64,000 bases of DNA from Marinomonas algicola (GTDB taxonomy: Bacteria; Pseudomonadota; Gammaproteobacteria; Pseudomonadales; Marinomonadaceae): positions 558,001 through 622,000 of the forward strand of contig NZ_CP061941.1 of NCBI RefSeq assembly GCF_014805825.1. Direction: 5' to 3'. Both the position numbers and the translations under genes were made by a program. Below the pieces are notes generated by a model, which was given only the letters and a program-made list of their open reading frames with translations, was not told the origin of the DNA and made no database searches. Position 1 is the stretch's first letter; each line of letters starts with the position of its first letter. Shown here piece after piece: positions 18,303 through 31,762 of this stretch.

Positions 18303-19110
18303 GAGGCTAGATACACAGCTAGTCGAGCGTATTCTGCAAAATGCGCCGTTAACGTACGCAAACGTTGGGTTACTCATTTTATTACAACTGTGTCTTTGGG
18401 GTGGCAGTGCGGTAACCCTTTGGCAAGATGCGCAAAAAACGCATCTGAAAATAGAACGCGCGCAAACCAAGCTGGTCTTTCAAAATCGACTATTGGCAGG
18501 CGATTACTTTCCTGAGTCATTAAAACAGTATGATTGGCTTAGTTGGAAATGGATAAAAGTGTCATGCGATCATCCCTTTCCGTTAGGTCAAAAACCTATA
18601 AATCAATCCTTGAACGATAACCGTTCAAAAGAAGAGTCGCCGGTTATAGGAAAGGCGCATTTGCTCTCATTGTGTTTGGAAATAGAAGGCACAGCAGAGG
18701 ATCAAGAGTGGCGTGTCGCCTTGAATCAACTGGATGAATTCGCCCATTTTTTTCCCGTCGCCATGCGGTGGCGGCGTGTCGATCATAAGGCGGTTGAAGG
18801 TACGCTGAGGTTGCAGATTATAAAAAATACCGCTAATCGATTGGCTCAGTCATTTTATCCTTTTGCTTTTTACCCCGATGCTACTTTTTCAGATGACATT
18901 CAGCTGGTGGGGAGTGCGTTTACGCAGCACACATGGCGGAGCTTATTGGTTATTGATGGCCACAGCGTATCGGTAGGTGTGGGCGATTGGCTACCAGATG
19001 TATTGGCCAGTGTGGTGTCCATTGATAAACATAAAATAGAGTTGGAATATTTAAATGGAAAAACAGTCTTTGTGTTTTTACGCCATCAGCTTAAAGGAGA
19101 GAATATCTAA
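18232..19110 (+). CDS. Fused HofO/HofP-like (PilO/PilP-like) protein
   Basis: A 292-residue protein whose ATG at 18232 has a very strong AGGAGGT six bases upstream; it therefore overlaps the previous gene by 71 bp in another frame. A basic N-terminus leads to one TM helix (~43-65), a periplasmic coiled-coil/ferredoxin-like part as in PilO, then a C-terminal PilP-like beta domain (GHSVSVGVGDWLPDVLASV, IELEYLNGKTVFVFL). PilP-type domains dock the inner-membrane assembly on the secretin, which is the next gene. The stop overlaps the secretin start by one base (TAATG). No PilP lipobox is present because the domain is fused. Assignment depends on context and topology. Confidence 0.68.
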   Translation: MPLLRARLQGKLSGKRQANKRLYRRLDTQLVERILQNAPLTYANVGLLILLQLCLWGGSAVTLWQDAQKTHLKIERAQTKLVFQNRLLAGDYFPESLKQYDWLSWKWIKVSCDHPFPLGQKPINQSLNDNRSKEESPVIGKAHLLSLCLEIEGTAEDQEWRVALNQLDEFAHFFPVAMRWRRVDHKAVEGTLRLQIIKNTANRLAQSFYPFAFYPDATFSDDIQLVGSAFTQHTWRSLLVIDGHSVSVGVGDWLPDVLASVVSIDKHKIELEYLNGKTVFVFLRHQLKGENI

Positions 19111-20300
19111 TGGTCTTGCATTTTTTCCGTTATTTGACAGTTATTTTCTGGATAGTACTGAGTCGTACCGTGTTTGCCCTAGACGTCCAAATCAATGATC
19201 GAGAAATAAATGAGGTATTGCCGTGGCTTGCTAATGAAGCCGGCGAGAGTCTCGTCATGAGCCCAGATATATCTGGGAGGCTGAGTTTGGTTTTATACGA
19301 CACCAGTTGGCGTGAGTTTTTACAGATCGTTTCAGAAAAGCAAGGTCTTGAATTAACATGGCAAGGTAAAACCGCTCTTCTAGCCAAGACGACTGTTGCA
19401 ACGCAGTCAACATCCGCATCCGTGCAATCCGACTCTTGTGTAACGCATTTCGTGTCATTAGAACACGCTAAAGCCGAAAAAGTCGGTGGCCACCTAAAAA
19501 CGCTTTTTCCTAAAATGAGCGTCAGTATTGATGAGCGTACAAATTCCTTAATAGCCATAAACTGCCAATCAAAAGAAGAGCTAATGCGTGTTGTACGTTG
19601 GTTAGACAGTCCTCTGCGACAAATTGAAATCAGCGCTCGAATTGCGCAAGTAAGAGGCAATGCGCAATCTCAGTTTGGGGTGAATTGGGAAACGCAAACA
19701 GCCAATACCCTGATTGAATCAGGTTTTGGCGGTGCGATTGATCTAGGTGCCTTAGAGGCTTCAGGTGCTTTTACCTTTGCATTGACAAAAGGGGAGAAAA
19801 TATTAGCACTGACTTTGGATCTACTTGAGAGTGAAGGTCGCGCTAATATTATTTCTGAGCCAAAAATCGTGACGGCCGAAGGGCACGCGGCCCGAATTGA
19901 ATCGGGAACAGAGGTGCCGTATCAGACACATGAAGACGATGCGGTTAGCGTTGAGTTTAAACAAGTGGGTTTAATGTTAGAAGTTACCCCATTTGTGAAA
20001 GACGGTGATAAAATACAGCTAAACTTAACCATTCACCAAGATGCTGTAGGTGATTTAGTTAATGGTATACCGAGTTTAGAAACAAATCGCATTAAAACGC
20101 AGGTTGTTGTAGTGGATCAAGAAACCTTGGTGTTGGGTGGTATCTTTAGAGATGAAAACTTGATCAGTGAAAGTAAAGTGCCTCTGTTGGGCGACTTACC
20201 TTTATTGGGTGGACTCTTTAAAAGACGCATTGAGCGACAAGAAAAAGTGGAATTACTTGTATTTATTACTCCAAAGCTGCTACAAATGACAACTAACTAG
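19110..20300 (+). CDS. hofQ: Secretin of the DNA-uptake/type IV pilus type, HofQ-like
   Basis: A 396-residue protein with a signal peptide (about 1-23, ending TVFA), an STN-type N0 domain (~24-95), a secretin_N domain (~112-180, ERTNSLIAI motif) and a C-terminal secretin barrel with VGLMLEVTPFV, a Gly-rich TLVLGGIF strand and VPLLGDLPLLGGLFKRR. The length matches E. coli HofQ and Haemophilus ComE, not the ~700-residue PilQ with AMIN domains. It forms the outer-membrane pore. AAAGGAGA precedes the ATG, which overlaps the upstream stop by one base. It is followed by aroK after 42 bp. Confidence 0.92.
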   Translation: MVLHFFRYLTVIFWIVLSRTVFALDVQINDREINEVLPWLANEAGESLVMSPDISGRLSLVLYDTSWREFLQIVSEKQGLELTWQGKTALLAKTTVATQSTSASVQSDSCVTHFVSLEHAKAEKVGGHLKTLFPKMSVSIDERTNSLIAINCQSKEELMRVVRWLDSPLRQIEISARIAQVRGNAQSQFGVNWETQTANTLIESGFGGAIDLGALEASGAFTFALTKGEKILALTLDLLESEGRANIISEPKIVTAEGHAARIESGTEVPYQTHEDDAVSVEFKQVGLMLEVTPFVKDGDKIQLNLTIHQDAVGDLVNGIPSLETNRIKTQVVVVDQETLVLGGIFRDENLISESKVPLLGDLPLLGGLFKRRIERQEKVELLVFITPKLLQMTTN

Positions 20301-20342
20301 GTGTAAGCCTAAATCCGCTAAATATCAATATAAAAAAAGACC

Positions 20343-20885
20343 ATGATTATTGCCCCCAATATAATTCTAGTGGGCCCAATGGGTGCTGGAAAAACGACAA
20401 TAGGTCGTTTACTGTCACAATCTCTCGGTAATGAGTTTTACGACTCGGACCGAGTGATTGAAGAAAACGCTGGGGCTGACATCCCATGGATTTTTGAAAA
20501 AGAAGGTGAGGATGGTTTTCGTCGTCGCGAAACACACGCCCTTTACGAGCTAACCAACAATATGGATAAACCCATTGTATTAGCCACGGGTGGTGGTGCG
20601 GTTATGCGAGAAGAGAACAGAGCTATTTTGCATGATGGTGGTTTGGTTGTTTATTTGTACGCAACAGTAAATCAGCAGTTAGTTCGAACGTCAAAAAGTA
20701 ATCACCGGCCTTTGTTGCAAAATGGAAACCCGAGAGCCACTTTAAGTAAATTATTTGCATTACGTGACCCCTTATATAAAGAAGTGGCTCATATTGTAGT
20801 GGAGACGGATACGCGCCACCCAAAATCAGTGGCTAAAAAAGTGTGGGATGCCATCGAACACTATGTGAAATTGGAGGACGCTTAA
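20343..20885 (+). CDS. aroK: Shikimate kinase
   Basis: A 180-residue enzyme that phosphorylates shikimate at O3 with ATP, in chorismate synthesis in the cytoplasm. Walker A is [12 protein letters not shown] (12-23), the shikimate-binding DSDRVIEE follows, with FRRRE at about 60 and ATGGGAV after it; the lid Arg is in NHRPLL. The length is typical. It is co-transcribed with the downstream aroB, one base away, and with the secretin upstream, the usual gammaproteobacterial order. Confidence 0.98.
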   Translation: MIIAPNIILVGPMGAGKTTIGRLLSQSLGNEFYDSDRVIEENAGADIPWIFEKEGEDGFRRRETHALYELTNNMDKPIVLATGGGAVMREENRAILHDGGLVVYLYATVNQQLVRTSKSNHRPLLQNGNPRATLSKLFALRDPLYKEVAHIVVETDTRHPKSVAKKVWDAIEHYVKLEDA

Positions 20886-20886
20886 A

Positions 20887-21978
20887 ATGCGTACATTAGA
20901 GGTAGATCTTGGAGATCGAAGTTACCCTATTTATATCGGCTCTGGGATTCGTCATTCGAAGTCGCTATTTGATCAAGCGATACAAGGTAAGCAAGTGATG
21001 ATAGTGACCAATGAAACGGTGGCTCCGCTTTATCTTGATGCATTGGTTTCCCTATTAGCAGGTGACTATCAAGTTGATACTTGTATATTGCCTGATGGTG
21101 AGTCTTTTAAGACACTTGATACCTATCAAATGATCATGACGCGTTTACTGGAAGTGCGACATAATCGAACCACCACCATTATTGCGTTAGGCGGTGGCGT
21201 TGTTGGCGATATGGCGGGTTTTGCAGCCGCAACTTACCAAAGAGGGGTGAACTTTATTCAAGTGCCCACCACTCTACTGTCACAAGTGGATTCGTCTGTT
21301 GGTGGTAAAACAGGTGTGAACCATCCTCTAGGCAAGAATATGATAGGCGCCTTCCACCAGCCGCAAGCGGTAATTATTGATATTGATTCTTTGGTCACCC
21401 TACCGAGACGAGAATTGTCCGCTGGTATGGCGGAAGTCATCAAATACGGTTTGATTTGTGATGCTTCAATGTTTGATTGGTTAGAAGTGAATATGGCTGA
21501 GATAATGGGCTTAGATTCTGATTTAATTACAGAGGCTATTTATTTGTCTTGTGTGGCTAAAAGTAAAGTAGTATCCCAAGACGAAAGAGAAGGTGGAATT
21601 CGAGCGATTCTAAATCTTGGGCATACTTTTGGTCATGCCATTGAAACTGAAATGGGGTATGGTGTTTGGTTACATGGCGAGGCTGTTGCGGCTGGATCAA
21701 TGCTAGCATTAGACCTGTCTTGGAGAATGGGAAATCTAGATAACCGTGATTTAGAGCGCAGTGCTGATTTATTTAAAGCCGCGGATTTGCCTATTCTGCC
21801 TCCCAAAGAAATGCGTCTAGACTCGTTTGTAGCGCGTATGTCTGTGGATAAAAAAGTGCTTGATGGAAGCCTTCGCTTGGTTCTTTTGGAAAAGCTTGGT
21901 ACGGCTATGGTCACCTCAGACTTCCCATTAGACTTATTTAATGAAACAATTTTAGATGCGTTGGAAGCGGTTAAGTAA
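20887..21978 (+). CDS. aroB: 3-dehydroquinate synthase
   Basis: A 363-residue NAD- and Zn-dependent enzyme that converts DAHP to 3-dehydroquinate, the second shikimate-pathway step. Visible motifs are PDGESFKTL, the NAD-binding [39 protein letters not shown], and metal ligands in [11 protein letters not shown] and LHGEAVAAG. It starts one base after the aroK stop, with the ribosome-binding site inside aroK (GGAGG). Downstream is damX after 67 bp. Confidence 0.98.
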   Translation: MRTLEVDLGDRSYPIYIGSGIRHSKSLFDQAIQGKQVMIVTNETVAPLYLDALVSLLAGDYQVDTCILPDGESFKTLDTYQMIMTRLLEVRHNRTTTIIALGGGVVGDMAGFAAATYQRGVNFIQVPTTLLSQVDSSVGGKTGVNHPLGKNMIGAFHQPQAVIIDIDSLVTLPRRELSAGMAEVIKYGLICDASMFDWLEVNMAEIMGLDSDLITEAIYLSCVAKSKVVSQDEREGGIRAILNLGHTFGHAIETEMGYGVWLHGEAVAAGSMLALDLSWRMGNLDNRDLERSADLFKAADLPILPPKEMRLDSFVARMSVDKKVLDGSLRLVLLEKLGTAMVTSDFPLDLFNETILDALEAVK

Positions 21979-22045
21979 ATGTTAGCGTGTCAGAGTATAA
22001 AGGTATGATTAGTTGTCTTTGTTAGCGGGAGATGAAATATAGGCT

Positions 22046-23647
22046 ATGGCCGAACCGAACTTTCAGTTTGATTTAGAAAGTGCGTTAGATCAGCAACCCA
22101 GAGGAGTGCTGAGAGACCCTTTTGGCTCAAATAATACGCCTTACTTCACAACGGAAGTTCGTAATCAACAGTTAGCGATGCTAGAACACTTGAGCCGCTA
22201 CAGCTCTATGTTGCTTGTCGTGGAAGGTGAACAAGGAAGCGGCAAAACCGCTTTTATGAAAGAGTTCGCTGTTCATCAAACTGAATCGGCTGTTATCAGC
22301 CAAGTTTATGGCTCCATGTTGATGACGGCAGGGCAGTTGTTAAGCGCTATTTACAGTGGCTTTGACCGTGCTCTAGATCATCTGAGCCCAGATTCTACTT
22401 TTGGCCCATTATTGGCTTATGCTAAAGAACAGGAACAGACAGGGCTAGTTGCGCTGATTATGATTGATAATGCGCAAGAGTTAAATACTGACGCTATTAT
22501 TATGTTGCTGGATATGGTGTCAATGTCCAGTGAACATCAAGCGGTGCCGCATGTCTTGCTTTTTAGTGAATACCCCCTACAGCGTAATTTAGATACATTT
22601 CAAAAAAATCGCTTTGAACAATTAAGCCACCATCAAGTGTTACAGCCTTTTACATTGGAAGAAACAAGAGCGTATTTGCTGCATCGGGTTCGAAGTGTCA
22701 GCGGTGAGATTAACCTGCCTTTTACGGATAAGCAGGTGCGCGGGATTTTTAAAGAGTCCAAAGGTTTACCTGGTCGAATAAACCATGTCGCTCAATCACA
22801 ACTTGGCATAGGAACAGCGAGTGCGGCCAATAGTAAGGCGAAATTCAAAATGAATTTTGCTTTGGGTTTTCCGATGGTTCATATGGTACTTTTATCGTTG
22901 ATCATGTTTGGTATTTTAATCACTGTTGTGTTCTCTGGTAGTGACGATGAAAAAGCATCCAACGTTACTGGACGTTCTATTGCTTTAGAGGGAAATGCTA
23001 TTTCTCAAAATACCTCTCCAACCATTGCTAAAATAGAAGAGATGCAAAAACGTTTAGGCCGTGCTGAAAACACGCTTTCCTTACCTCCTATTCCTGATGA
23101 TGTTATTCTAAAAGACAATGCGACTGATCGTTCGCAAAGAGAGGGGACCTCTAATGGAGGCATAGTGGCTGCACCAATTAAATTGAATGAGCCAGCGCCA
23201 TTAGCACCGATCCCGTTGGAACCAACAAATGTGGGTGTTCCTCGTGTACAAAGTCCTGTTCTACAAACATCCCCTGTCGTGCAAAATGGTTCATCGACGC
23301 TTTCTAATAACGCAGAGAAAACGCCTATAGAGGAGCCCTCTGACCGGTTTGAGAAAACTTCGTGGTGGCTGACTCAAAGCCCAAACCGTTATTCTTTGCA
23401 GTTATTGGGAACCTACAATTTAAAAACAGTAAAGGAATTTATTCGTGATCAAGGAAGTCTTGATGGATTCAGCTACTTTCAGGCGGTTCATAATAATAGG
23501 GACTGGTTTGTTGTAGTGTATGGGAACTATCGTAACCGCAGTGAAGCGATTGCGGCGGTAGAGACCCTGCCTCGAGAATTGCAGTCTCTTAACCCATGGG
23601 CAAGGAGTGTCAGAGGGATACAGCAAGACATTAGAAAGGCTCAATAA
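22046..23647 (+). CDS. damX: DamX-like SPOR-domain cell-division protein with AAA domain
   Basis: A 533-residue protein with an N-terminal ExeA-like AAA ATPase domain (Walker A GEQGSGKT at about 61, IMIDNAQEL as Walker B), a TM helix at ~278-298, a Pro/Ser-rich periplasmic linker and a C-terminal SPOR domain (RYSLQLLGTYN at ~450, then FVVVYGNYRNRSEA). SPOR domains bind denuded glycan strands at the septum. E. coli DamX lacks a full ATPase core, but many gammaproteobacterial DamX proteins have one. Its place after aroKB supports the name. The dam gene that often follows is absent; gltB comes next. Confidence 0.9.
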   Translation: MAEPNFQFDLESALDQQPRGVLRDPFGSNNTPYFTTEVRNQQLAMLEHLSRYSSMLLVVEGEQGSGKTAFMKEFAVHQTESAVISQVYGSMLMTAGQLLSAIYSGFDRALDHLSPDSTFGPLLAYAKEQEQTGLVALIMIDNAQELNTDAIIMLLDMVSMSSEHQAVPHVLLFSEYPLQRNLDTFQKNRFEQLSHHQVLQPFTLEETRAYLLHRVRSVSGEINLPFTDKQVRGIFKESKGLPGRINHVAQSQLGIGTASAANSKAKFKMNFALGFPMVHMVLLSLIMFGILITVVFSGSDDEKASNVTGRSIALEGNAISQNTSPTIAKIEEMQKRLGRAENTLSLPPIPDDVILKDNATDRSQREGTSNGGIVAAPIKLNEPAPLAPIPLEPTNVGVPRVQSPVLQTSPVVQNGSSTLSNNAEKTPIEEPSDRFEKTSWWLTQSPNRYSLQLLGTYNLKTVKEFIRDQGSLDGFSYFQAVHNNRDWFVVVYGNYRNRSEAIAAVETLPRELQSLNPWARSVRGIQQDIRKAQ

Positions 23648-24004
23648 GCTAAAGCCGCCTGTTTTTTGATCGCTGAGGCGACAAAAGGTAAAAAAAGTAA
23701 AAAAAACCGTATTTATTAAAAAAACTAGATTCCCTAGTGGAATTTCCTGTCTAGAAAAAATCCAACCATAGATAATCCTACTAAGAGGATGGTTAAGCCG
23801 CATTAACCCCACTCAATCGCCTGAAAACAGCCCTCTCTTCTCGCTTGCTCATTTGAGCACTGAAAATTATCAAGGTAAGATTGCCATCAATTTTAGTATC
23901 GGAAAAATTGGCTGCATAAATGTTTGTATTTTTATAAGTGAAAAAAGCAGCCTATTGCGCTTTCGATTTTTTGTTCTTCTTAGATATCTTGTGGGAGTTG
24001 GTGT
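23648..24004. promoter_or_regulatory. 357-bp gap upstream of gltB
   Basis: A region between damX and gltB with A-rich tracts and a short imperfect inverted repeat around 23726-23752 (CTAGATTCC and GGAAT...TCTAG parts). It should contain the gltBD promoter, but no sigma-70 or sigma-54 element is clear enough to name. The gltB ribosome-binding site (GGGAG) lies just before 24005. Confidence 0.45.
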
Positions 24005-27000
24005 ATGAGTACAGGCCTTTATCGTCCTGGTGAATTTAAAGACAATTGTGGGTTCGGATTAATTGCCCACATGGAAGGCACAGCCAGCCATCACCTATTA
24101 AAAACAGCCATTGAATCGCTTACTTGCATGACTCACCGGGGCGGCATTGCCGCCGACGGTAAAACAGGTGATGGTTGTGGATTACTTATTCAAAAACCAG
24201 ATAGCTTCTTACGTAGCGAAGCACTGTCATTATTCAATCATACCTTTTCTGATTTATATGGTGTGGGTATGGTGTTCTTCGATCAAGATGAAACACTTGC
24301 AAAAGAGCAAAGAGAAACGCTAACAGCGAAACTATTAGATCAAGAAGTGAATGTTGTTGGGTGGCGCGAAGTGCCTGTTGATGCCGCTTGTTTAGGCCGA
24401 ATTGCAGAAGACTGCTTGCCTAGAATTGAGCAAGTTTTTATTGATAGTAACCGAATGGATGCCAGAACATTCTCAACGCGTTTATTCGTGGCTCGTCGCC
24501 AAGCTGAAATTGCTTTGTCGCATTTTGAAAACTTTTATGTTTGTTCTTTGTCAGATAAAGTGCTGTCCTATAAAGGCTTAATGATGCCTGTGGATTTGCC
24601 TTCTTTCTATAAAGACCTTGGAAATGACGCATTAAAAACCGCGATCTGTGTATTTCACCAACGTTTCTCGACGAATACTCTGCCTAAATGGCCGTTGGCT
24701 CAACCGTTCAGAATGTTGGCTCACAATGGTGAAATTAACACGATTGAAGGTAACCGGAACTGGGCTTTAGCAAGGGCTAATAAGCTACTTTCTCCTTTAT
24801 TACCTGAACTGAAAGATTTGCAGCCATTAGTTAACCTGACCGGCTCTGATTCCTCATCGATGGACAATATGCTGGAAATCATGGTGATGGGTGGTATGGA
24901 CATTTTCCGCGCATCACGCTTGATGATTCCGCCTGCTTGGCAAAATGTGGAAAACATGGACCCTGAGCTACGTGCTTTTTATGAATACAATTCCATGCAT
25001 ATGGAGCCTTGGGATGGTCCTGCGGGACTGGTTCTATCGGACGGTCGCCACGCTGTTTGTATGTTGGATCGTAATGGTCTGCGTCCAGCTCGTTGGGTGA
25101 TGACGAAAAATGGGTATTTAACCGTGGCTTCTGAAATAGGCACATATGCCTACGAACCTTCTGACGTGATTGCGAAAGGTCGAGTTGGTCCTGGTCAGAT
25201 GTTGGTGGTAGACACTCAAAGCGGTAAAATCATGCATACGCAAGATATTGATAATCGCTTGAAAGTGGCTCATCCATATAAAAAATGGTTAAAGCAAGAA
25301 GTTATCCGTATTGAGACCATGTTGGTTGAATCAAGCCAAGAGTTTGATCACTTTACATCGGAAGAGATGTTGACCTATCAAAAAATGTTCCAAGTGAGTT
25401 TTGAAGAGCGCGAACAGATTTTCCGTCCTTTAGCAGAAAGTGGTCATGAAGCGGTTGGTTCTATGGGTGATGATACACCTATGGCCGTGATGTCTAGTCA
25501 GACTCGTCCCGTCACCGATTACTTCCGCCAAAAGTTTGCTCAAGTGACTAACCCACCAATCGACCCGTTGCGTGAGTCTGTGGTGATGTCGCTTGAAACC
25601 TGTATTGGTGTTGAACGAAACCTTTTTGAAGAAACGCCGAGGCATGCGAATCGTATTATCTTGTCTTCTCCCATTCTTTCGCCACGTAAGTTCAGTCGAT
25701 TATTGGCGTTAGAGGATTATCGCTTTCGTTTGGTGCGTTTGAATACCAATTATAATCCTGATGACGTTACTTTAGAGCAAGCGATTAAAAACTTGCAAAT
25801 CAGTGCTGAAGAAGTGGTTAAAAATGGTGCTGTTATTGTTGTGTTAACGGACCGAGATATAGAAAAGGGGCATTTACCTATTCCTGCGCCCATGGCGACT
25901 GGCGCTGTGCATCACCATTTAACCAAAGTGGGCTTGCGTTGCGATTCGAATATTATCTGCGATACGGGATTTGCACGTGATCCACATCAGTTTGCTGTTT
26001 TACTCGGTTTTGGTGCAACGGCTGTGTACCCTTACTTAAGCTATCGATTAATCAATGACATGATTGATAAAGGTGAAGTGTTGGGCGACCCTATAATGTG
26101 TCACAGCAAATACCGTAAGGGCATTAATAAGGGGTTGATGAAAATTCTTTCAAAAATGGGGATTTCCACTGTTGCTTCTTACCGTGGTGCTCAGCTTTTT
26201 GAAGCGGTTGGTTTATCGGATGCGGTTACTGAGCTGTGCTTTAAAGGCGTAGCGAGTCGCATTAAAGGGGCTTGTTTTAAAGATTTCCAAAAAGAGCAGA
26301 CCCGTATTGCGAATTACGCTTGGAAACAACGCAAGCCAATACAGCAAGGTGGTTATTTAAAATATGTGCATGATTCGGAATATCATGCCTTTAATCCAGA
26401 TGTTGTGCGTAATCTGCAAAAATCGGTATCCAGTGGAAAGTTCGAGGACTTCACTGTCTATGCGGACTTGGTAAATACTCGCCCAGCTTCTATGTTGCGT
26501 GATTTATTTACCCTTTCAGATAAGGCAAAACCCATTGCTTTAGATAAGGTAGAATCAATCGAATCAATTTTACCTCGCTTTGACTCGGCTGGTATGTCTT
26601 TAGGTGCTTTGTCACCAGAAGCTCACGAGTCACTTGCTCAGGCAATGAATGAGTTAGGTTGTCGTTCTAACTCTGGTGAAGGGGGGGAAGATCCAGCCCG
26701 CCACGGTACGGAAAAACGTTCTAAAATCAAACAAATTGCCTCCGGTCGATTTGGCGTAACACCAGAATACTTAGTAAACGCAGAAGTACTGCAAATTAAA
26801 GTGGCGCAGGGGGCTAAACCTGGAGAAGGTGGTCAGCTACCGGGCGGTAAAGTAAACAGCTTGATTGCAAGATTGCGTTACTCGGTCCCAGGTGTCACTT
26901 TGATTTCTCCGCCACCACATCATGATATTTATTCGATTGAAGATTTAGCACAGCTGATTTTTGATTTAAAACAAGTGAACCCAGAGGCATTAGTCTCTGT

Positions 27001-28456
27001 GAAGTTAGTATCTGAACCGGGAGTGGGTACCATTGCCGCTGGTGTAGCGAAAGCCTATGCCGACTTAATTACCATATCTGGTTATGACGGTGGAACAGCC
27101 GCATCGCCAATCACGTCTATCCGTCATGCTGGTTCTCCATGGGAGTTAGGTCTAGCGGAAGCGCAACAGGCGTTACGTTCAAATGATCTACGAGGTAAAA
27201 TTCGTTTACAAACAGACGGTGGCTTAAAAACCGGTTTGGATGTTGTTAAAGCCGCCATCCTTGGCGCTGAAAGCTTTGGTTTTGGTACGACGCCAATGAT
27301 TGCTATGGGGTGTAAATTCCTCCGTATTTGCCATTTGAATAACTGTGCAACAGGTGTTGCAACACAAGATCAGCATTTACGTGATGATTTCTTCCTTGGT
27401 ACGGTTGCTATGATTAAGAACTTCTTCTTATTTATGGCCGAAGATACGCGTCAATGGCTCGCTAAATTAGGCGTTGCAAGTCTCGGTGAATTAATTGGGC
27501 GAGTGGACTTATTGGCATTATTACCGGGTGAAACGGAGAAACAATCAGGCTTAGACCTATCGCCGATACTTAATAATGATGCGATCCCTGCGGATAAACC
27601 ACAATTCTGCCAAGTGCCTTTTAACCCACCACACGATAAAGGCCTAATGGCGTTGAAAATGTGGGAAGCGGTGCAAGAGGTTATTGAAGAAAAAGAAGGT
27701 GGTGAATTTGAATTCACTATAACCAACTGTGATCGTTCCATTGGTGCTCGCCTTTCTGGCGAAATTGCCAAACGTTATGGTAATCAAGGTATGAGTGACA
27801 CACCGGTTACATTACGTCTTAAAGGTACGGCAGGACAAAGCTTCGGTGTTTGGAATGCTGGTGGTCTTAACATGTATCTTGAAGGCGATGCTAACGATTA
27901 CGTAGGCAAAGGCATGACAGCGGGTAAGCTGGTTATTTACCCACCGAAGGGCTCTCTATTCGAATCGCAGAATACCGCAATTATTGGTAACACCTGTTTG
28001 TATGGTGCGACTGGCGGTAAGTTGTTTGCGGCCGGTACAGCGGGAGAGCGATTCGCTGTCCGTAACTCTGGCGCACACGCTGTTGTCGAAGGGGCTGGTG
28101 ATCATTGTTGTGAGTACATGACGGGCGGTTCTGTGACCATTTTAGGGCCAACTGGGTATAACTTTGGTGCTGGTATGACAGGTGGTTTTGCCTATGTACT
28201 GGATATGGATCGTACTTTTGTTGATAAATACAATCATGAGTTAGTTGAGATCCACCGCATCGGGACTGAAACAACAGAAGAATACCGTTCACACTTACGA
28301 AGTGTAATAGAAGAATATGTCAGTGAAACCAACAGTGAATGGGGGCGCGAGCTCTTAGAAAACTTCTATGATTACATTGGTAAATTCTGGTTAGTGAAAC
28401 CTAAAGCGGCGAGTTTGAGCAATCTGTTAGCGAATACTCGCCAACGCCCAGAATAA
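24005..28456 (+). CDS. gltB: Glutamate synthase (NADPH) large subunit
   Basis: A 1483-residue protein of normal length. The class II glutaminase Cys is Cys15 in [10 protein letters not shown], so a 14-residue propeptide should be removed. The amidotransferase domain (to ~430) is followed by a central domain, the FMN-binding synthase domain (~790-1190: [33 protein letters not shown], and the 3Fe-4S Cys cluster in [15 protein letters not shown]) and the GXGXG beta-helix end ([19 protein letters not shown]). It transfers the glutamine amide to 2-oxoglutarate in ammonia assimilation, with GltD encoded 107 bp downstream. Confidence 0.98.
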   Translation: MSTGLYRPGEFKDNCGFGLIAHMEGTASHHLLKTAIESLTCMTHRGGIAADGKTGDGCGLLIQKPDSFLRSEALSLFNHTFSDLYGVGMVFFDQDETLAKEQRETLTAKLLDQEVNVVGWREVPVDAACLGRIAEDCLPRIEQVFIDSNRMDARTFSTRLFVARRQAEIALSHFENFYVCSLSDKVLSYKGLMMPVDLPSFYKDLGNDALKTAICVFHQRFSTNTLPKWPLAQPFRMLAHNGEINTIEGNRNWALARANKLLSPLLPELKDLQPLVNLTGSDSSSMDNMLEIMVMGGMDIFRASRLMIPPAWQNVENMDPELRAFYEYNSMHMEPWDGPAGLVLSDGRHAVCMLDRNGLRPARWVMTKNGYLTVASEIGTYAYEPSDVIAKGRVGPGQMLVVDTQSGKIMHTQDIDNRLKVAHPYKKWLKQEVIRIETMLVESSQEFDHFTSEEMLTYQKMFQVSFEEREQIFRPLAESGHEAVGSMGDDTPMAVMSSQTRPVTDYFRQKFAQVTNPPIDPLRESVVMSLETCIGVERNLFEETPRHANRIILSSPILSPRKFSRLLALEDYRFRLVRLNTNYNPDDVTLEQAIKNLQISAEEVVKNGAVIVVLTDRDIEKGHLPIPAPMATGAVHHHLTKVGLRCDSNIICDTGFARDPHQFAVLLGFGATAVYPYLSYRLINDMIDKGEVLGDPIMCHSKYRKGINKGLMKILSKMGISTVASYRGAQLFEAVGLSDAVTELCFKGVASRIKGACFKDFQKEQTRIANYAWKQRKPIQQGGYLKYVHDSEYHAFNPDVVRNLQKSVSSGKFEDFTVYADLVNTRPASMLRDLFTLSDKAKPIALDKVESIESILPRFDSAGMSLGALSPEAHESLAQAMNELGCRSNSGEGGEDPARHGTEKRSKIKQIASGRFGVTPEYLVNAEVLQIKVAQGAKPGEGGQLPGGKVNSLIARLRYSVPGVTLISPPPHHDIYSIEDLAQLIFDLKQVNPEALVSVKLVSEPGVGTIAAGVAKAYADLITISGYDGGTAASPITSIRHAGSPWELGLAEAQQALRSNDLRGKIRLQTDGGLKTGLDVVKAAILGAESFGFGTTPMIAMGCKFLRICHLNNCATGVATQDQHLRDDFFLGTVAMIKNFFLFMAEDTRQWLAKLGVASLGELIGRVDLLALLPGETEKQSGLDLSPILNNDAIPADKPQFCQVPFNPPHDKGLMALKMWEAVQEVIEEKEGGEFEFTITNCDRSIGARLSGEIAKRYGNQGMSDTPVTLRLKGTAGQSFGVWNAGGLNMYLEGDANDYVGKGMTAGKLVIYPPKGSLFESQNTAIIGNTCLYGATGGKLFAAGTAGERFAVRNSGAHAVVEGAGDHCCEYMTGGSVTILGPTGYNFGAGMTGGFAYVLDMDRTFVDKYNHELVEIHRIGTETTEEYRSHLRSVIEEYVSETNSEWGRELLENFYDYIGKFWLVKPKAASLSNLLANTRQRPE

Positions 28457-28464
28457 GATATTGA

Positions 28465-29985
<1,521 letters not shown>

Positions 29986-30021
29986 TCTCTCTAATAGTGT
30001 AAAATTGTTTGGTAAATTTTG

Positions 30022-30052
30022 AAAAACAGCGGCCTAGGTCGCTGTTTTTTTG
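30022..30052 (+). terminator. Rho-independent terminator of gltBD
   Basis: A 10-bp perfect stem, AAAAACAGCG / CGCTGTTTTT, with an 8-base loop, followed by an extended run of T7-G units to about 30074. Confidence 0.9.
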
Positions 30053-30200
30053 TTTTTTTGTTTTTTTGTTTTTATGGCCTGATGCTCTCTAAATAGGATG
30101 CCGTTTACCTATTCTTAGCGTATTTGAAAAAAAATTGTTCGTTAGAGGTTTACTGATCTAGTCTGTAAGTACCTATTGAGAAAAAATAAGGAAAAAAGTC

Positions 30201-31748
30201 ATGAGTTCAGGTAAAGAAGTCACATTTCCAGATGGTATACAATTGGTATCTACCACTGACTTAGACAGTATCGTGACATACGCTAATCAATCATTTTGTG
30301 ACATTGCAGGTTATTCAGTCGATGAACTTATTGGAAAGCCACACAATCAAGTGCGCCATGTTGATATGCCGAAGGACGCTTTCGCAAATATGTGGTCTGA
30401 TCTTAAAGCCGATCGATCTTGGCGTGGTCTAGTAAAAAACCGCTGTAAAAATGGTGATTATTATTGGGTAGATGCGTATGTTTCCCCTGTATTTGATCAT
30501 GGTAAAAAAGTGGGTTATCAATCTGTCAGAGTGAAGCCAACTCGGGAGCAAGTCGTAAAAGCTGAGGTGTTATACACACAAATTAAGAGTGGAAAACGAG
30601 CGGCGTCCATTAAAACACATTCATTTTTTGGCCGCTTTTTTGTGCATTATGGTTTGTTTTGCGGTATATCGGATCTTCTGTTATACGCCTCTGGAATGAT
30701 CGATCTAACGACCCTTGGTGTCATGATATTATTGCAGCTAGTGGCGTTGTTATTCACTTTACCAATGGTTAAAAAAGTCAAGGCATTAAAAGAGCTAAGC
30801 CGCCAGGTCTGTAATAACCCTCTTATTCAGAAAGTCTTTTCAGGTTCAATGGATGAGATTGGGCATGCTGAATCCAGTATAGGCATGTTGCAAGCACAAA
30901 ATAGAACGGTTGTCGGTCGATTAGACGATTATTCCTCTCTGATGTCGGCCTCGGTCAGTCGCACTAAGCAAGCCATGCTTGAAGCTTATAATGGCAGCAC
31001 CAAAATACAACAACAAGTTGAAATGGTGTCATCGGCTGTGAGTGAATCTGCCAGCGCAACAGAAGAAATTGCTCACAGTATCAGTGCAACATCAGAAGCA
31101 AGTAAAAAAGCGTCTTCAACCGTTCAGCAAGGTCTAGAGAACGTTTCTAAAGTGCAGTCGAATATAGAGGCGCTTAACGCTAATATGGTGATGACTTCTG
31201 AAAAAACCTTAACCTTACAAAGTAGCACGGATGAAATTGAAAATATTTTATTGGTCATCAGTCAAATAGCAGAGCAAACAAATTTATTGGCACTAAATGC
31301 CGCTATTGAGGCGGCTCGCGCGGGCGAGCAGGGGCGAGGCTTTGCGGTTGTTGCTGATGAAGTTAGAAATCTAGCCAGTAAGACTCAAGGGTCAACAGAA
31401 GAAATTCGCTTAGCGATCGAGCAAGTTCAGTGTTCTGTAAAAGAAACGGTTAATAATATTAAGAGTAATCAAGAAAGCTTAGCGGACCTTTCTATTGGAG
31501 TGAAAAGTAACAGTGAACTTTTTTCTGCATTAAATACACTAATGACAGAAGTGTCTGATAGAACCATTCAAGTGGCGAGTGCCGCCGAAGAGCAATCTTC
31601 AGTAGCGATTGAAATTCAAGATAATATGTTACAGATTCAAGCTGGTGTAGAAGTGAATCTTGAGTCTTCTAAGAAGACTCAAGATCAAAGTGATCGGCTG
31701 GGTAAATTAGCAGGCGATCTTGGATCAATTGTGACGGCTTTTAAGTAA
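30201..31748 (+). CDS. PAS-domain methyl-accepting chemotaxis protein (Aer-like)
   Basis: A 515-residue receptor. Residues ~8-115 form an Aer-type PAS domain ([46 protein letters not shown]), which in Aer binds FAD and senses redox or oxygen. Two TM segments lie at about 150-190 with no periplasmic domain. The signalling hairpin is typical: [20 protein letters not shown] and [24 protein letters not shown] is found before the ATG. It probably steers aerotaxis or energy taxis. The gene is monocistronic and ends at a hairpin. Confidence 0.92.
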   Translation: MSSGKEVTFPDGIQLVSTTDLDSIVTYANQSFCDIAGYSVDELIGKPHNQVRHVDMPKDAFANMWSDLKADRSWRGLVKNRCKNGDYYWVDAYVSPVFDHGKKVGYQSVRVKPTREQVVKAEVLYTQIKSGKRAASIKTHSFFGRFFVHYGLFCGISDLLLYASGMIDLTTLGVMILLQLVALLFTLPMVKKVKALKELSRQVCNNPLIQKVFSGSMDEIGHAESSIGMLQAQNRTVVGRLDDYSSLMSASVSRTKQAMLEAYNGSTKIQQQVEMVSSAVSESASATEEIAHSISATSEASKKASSTVQQGLENVSKVQSNIEALNANMVMTSEKTLTLQSSTDEIENILLVISQIAEQTNLLALNAAIEAARAGEQGRGFAVVADEVRNLASKTQGSTEEIRLAIEQVQCSVKETVNNIKSNQESLADLSIGVKSNSELFSALNTLMTEVSDRTIQVASAAEEQSSVAIEIQDNMLQIQAGVEVNLESSKKTQDQSDRLGKLAGDLGSIVTAFK

Positions 31749-31762
31749 GAGACTCATATAAA

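Noticed and set aside
19130..19660. 176-codon minus-strand frame opposite the secretin gene
   Set aside because: The secretin motifs on the plus strand explain the sequence; the other strand shows no domain.
30053..30075. Repeated T7-G tracts as a regulatory repeat
   Set aside because: They directly follow the gltBD terminator hairpin and are explained as its extended T-run.
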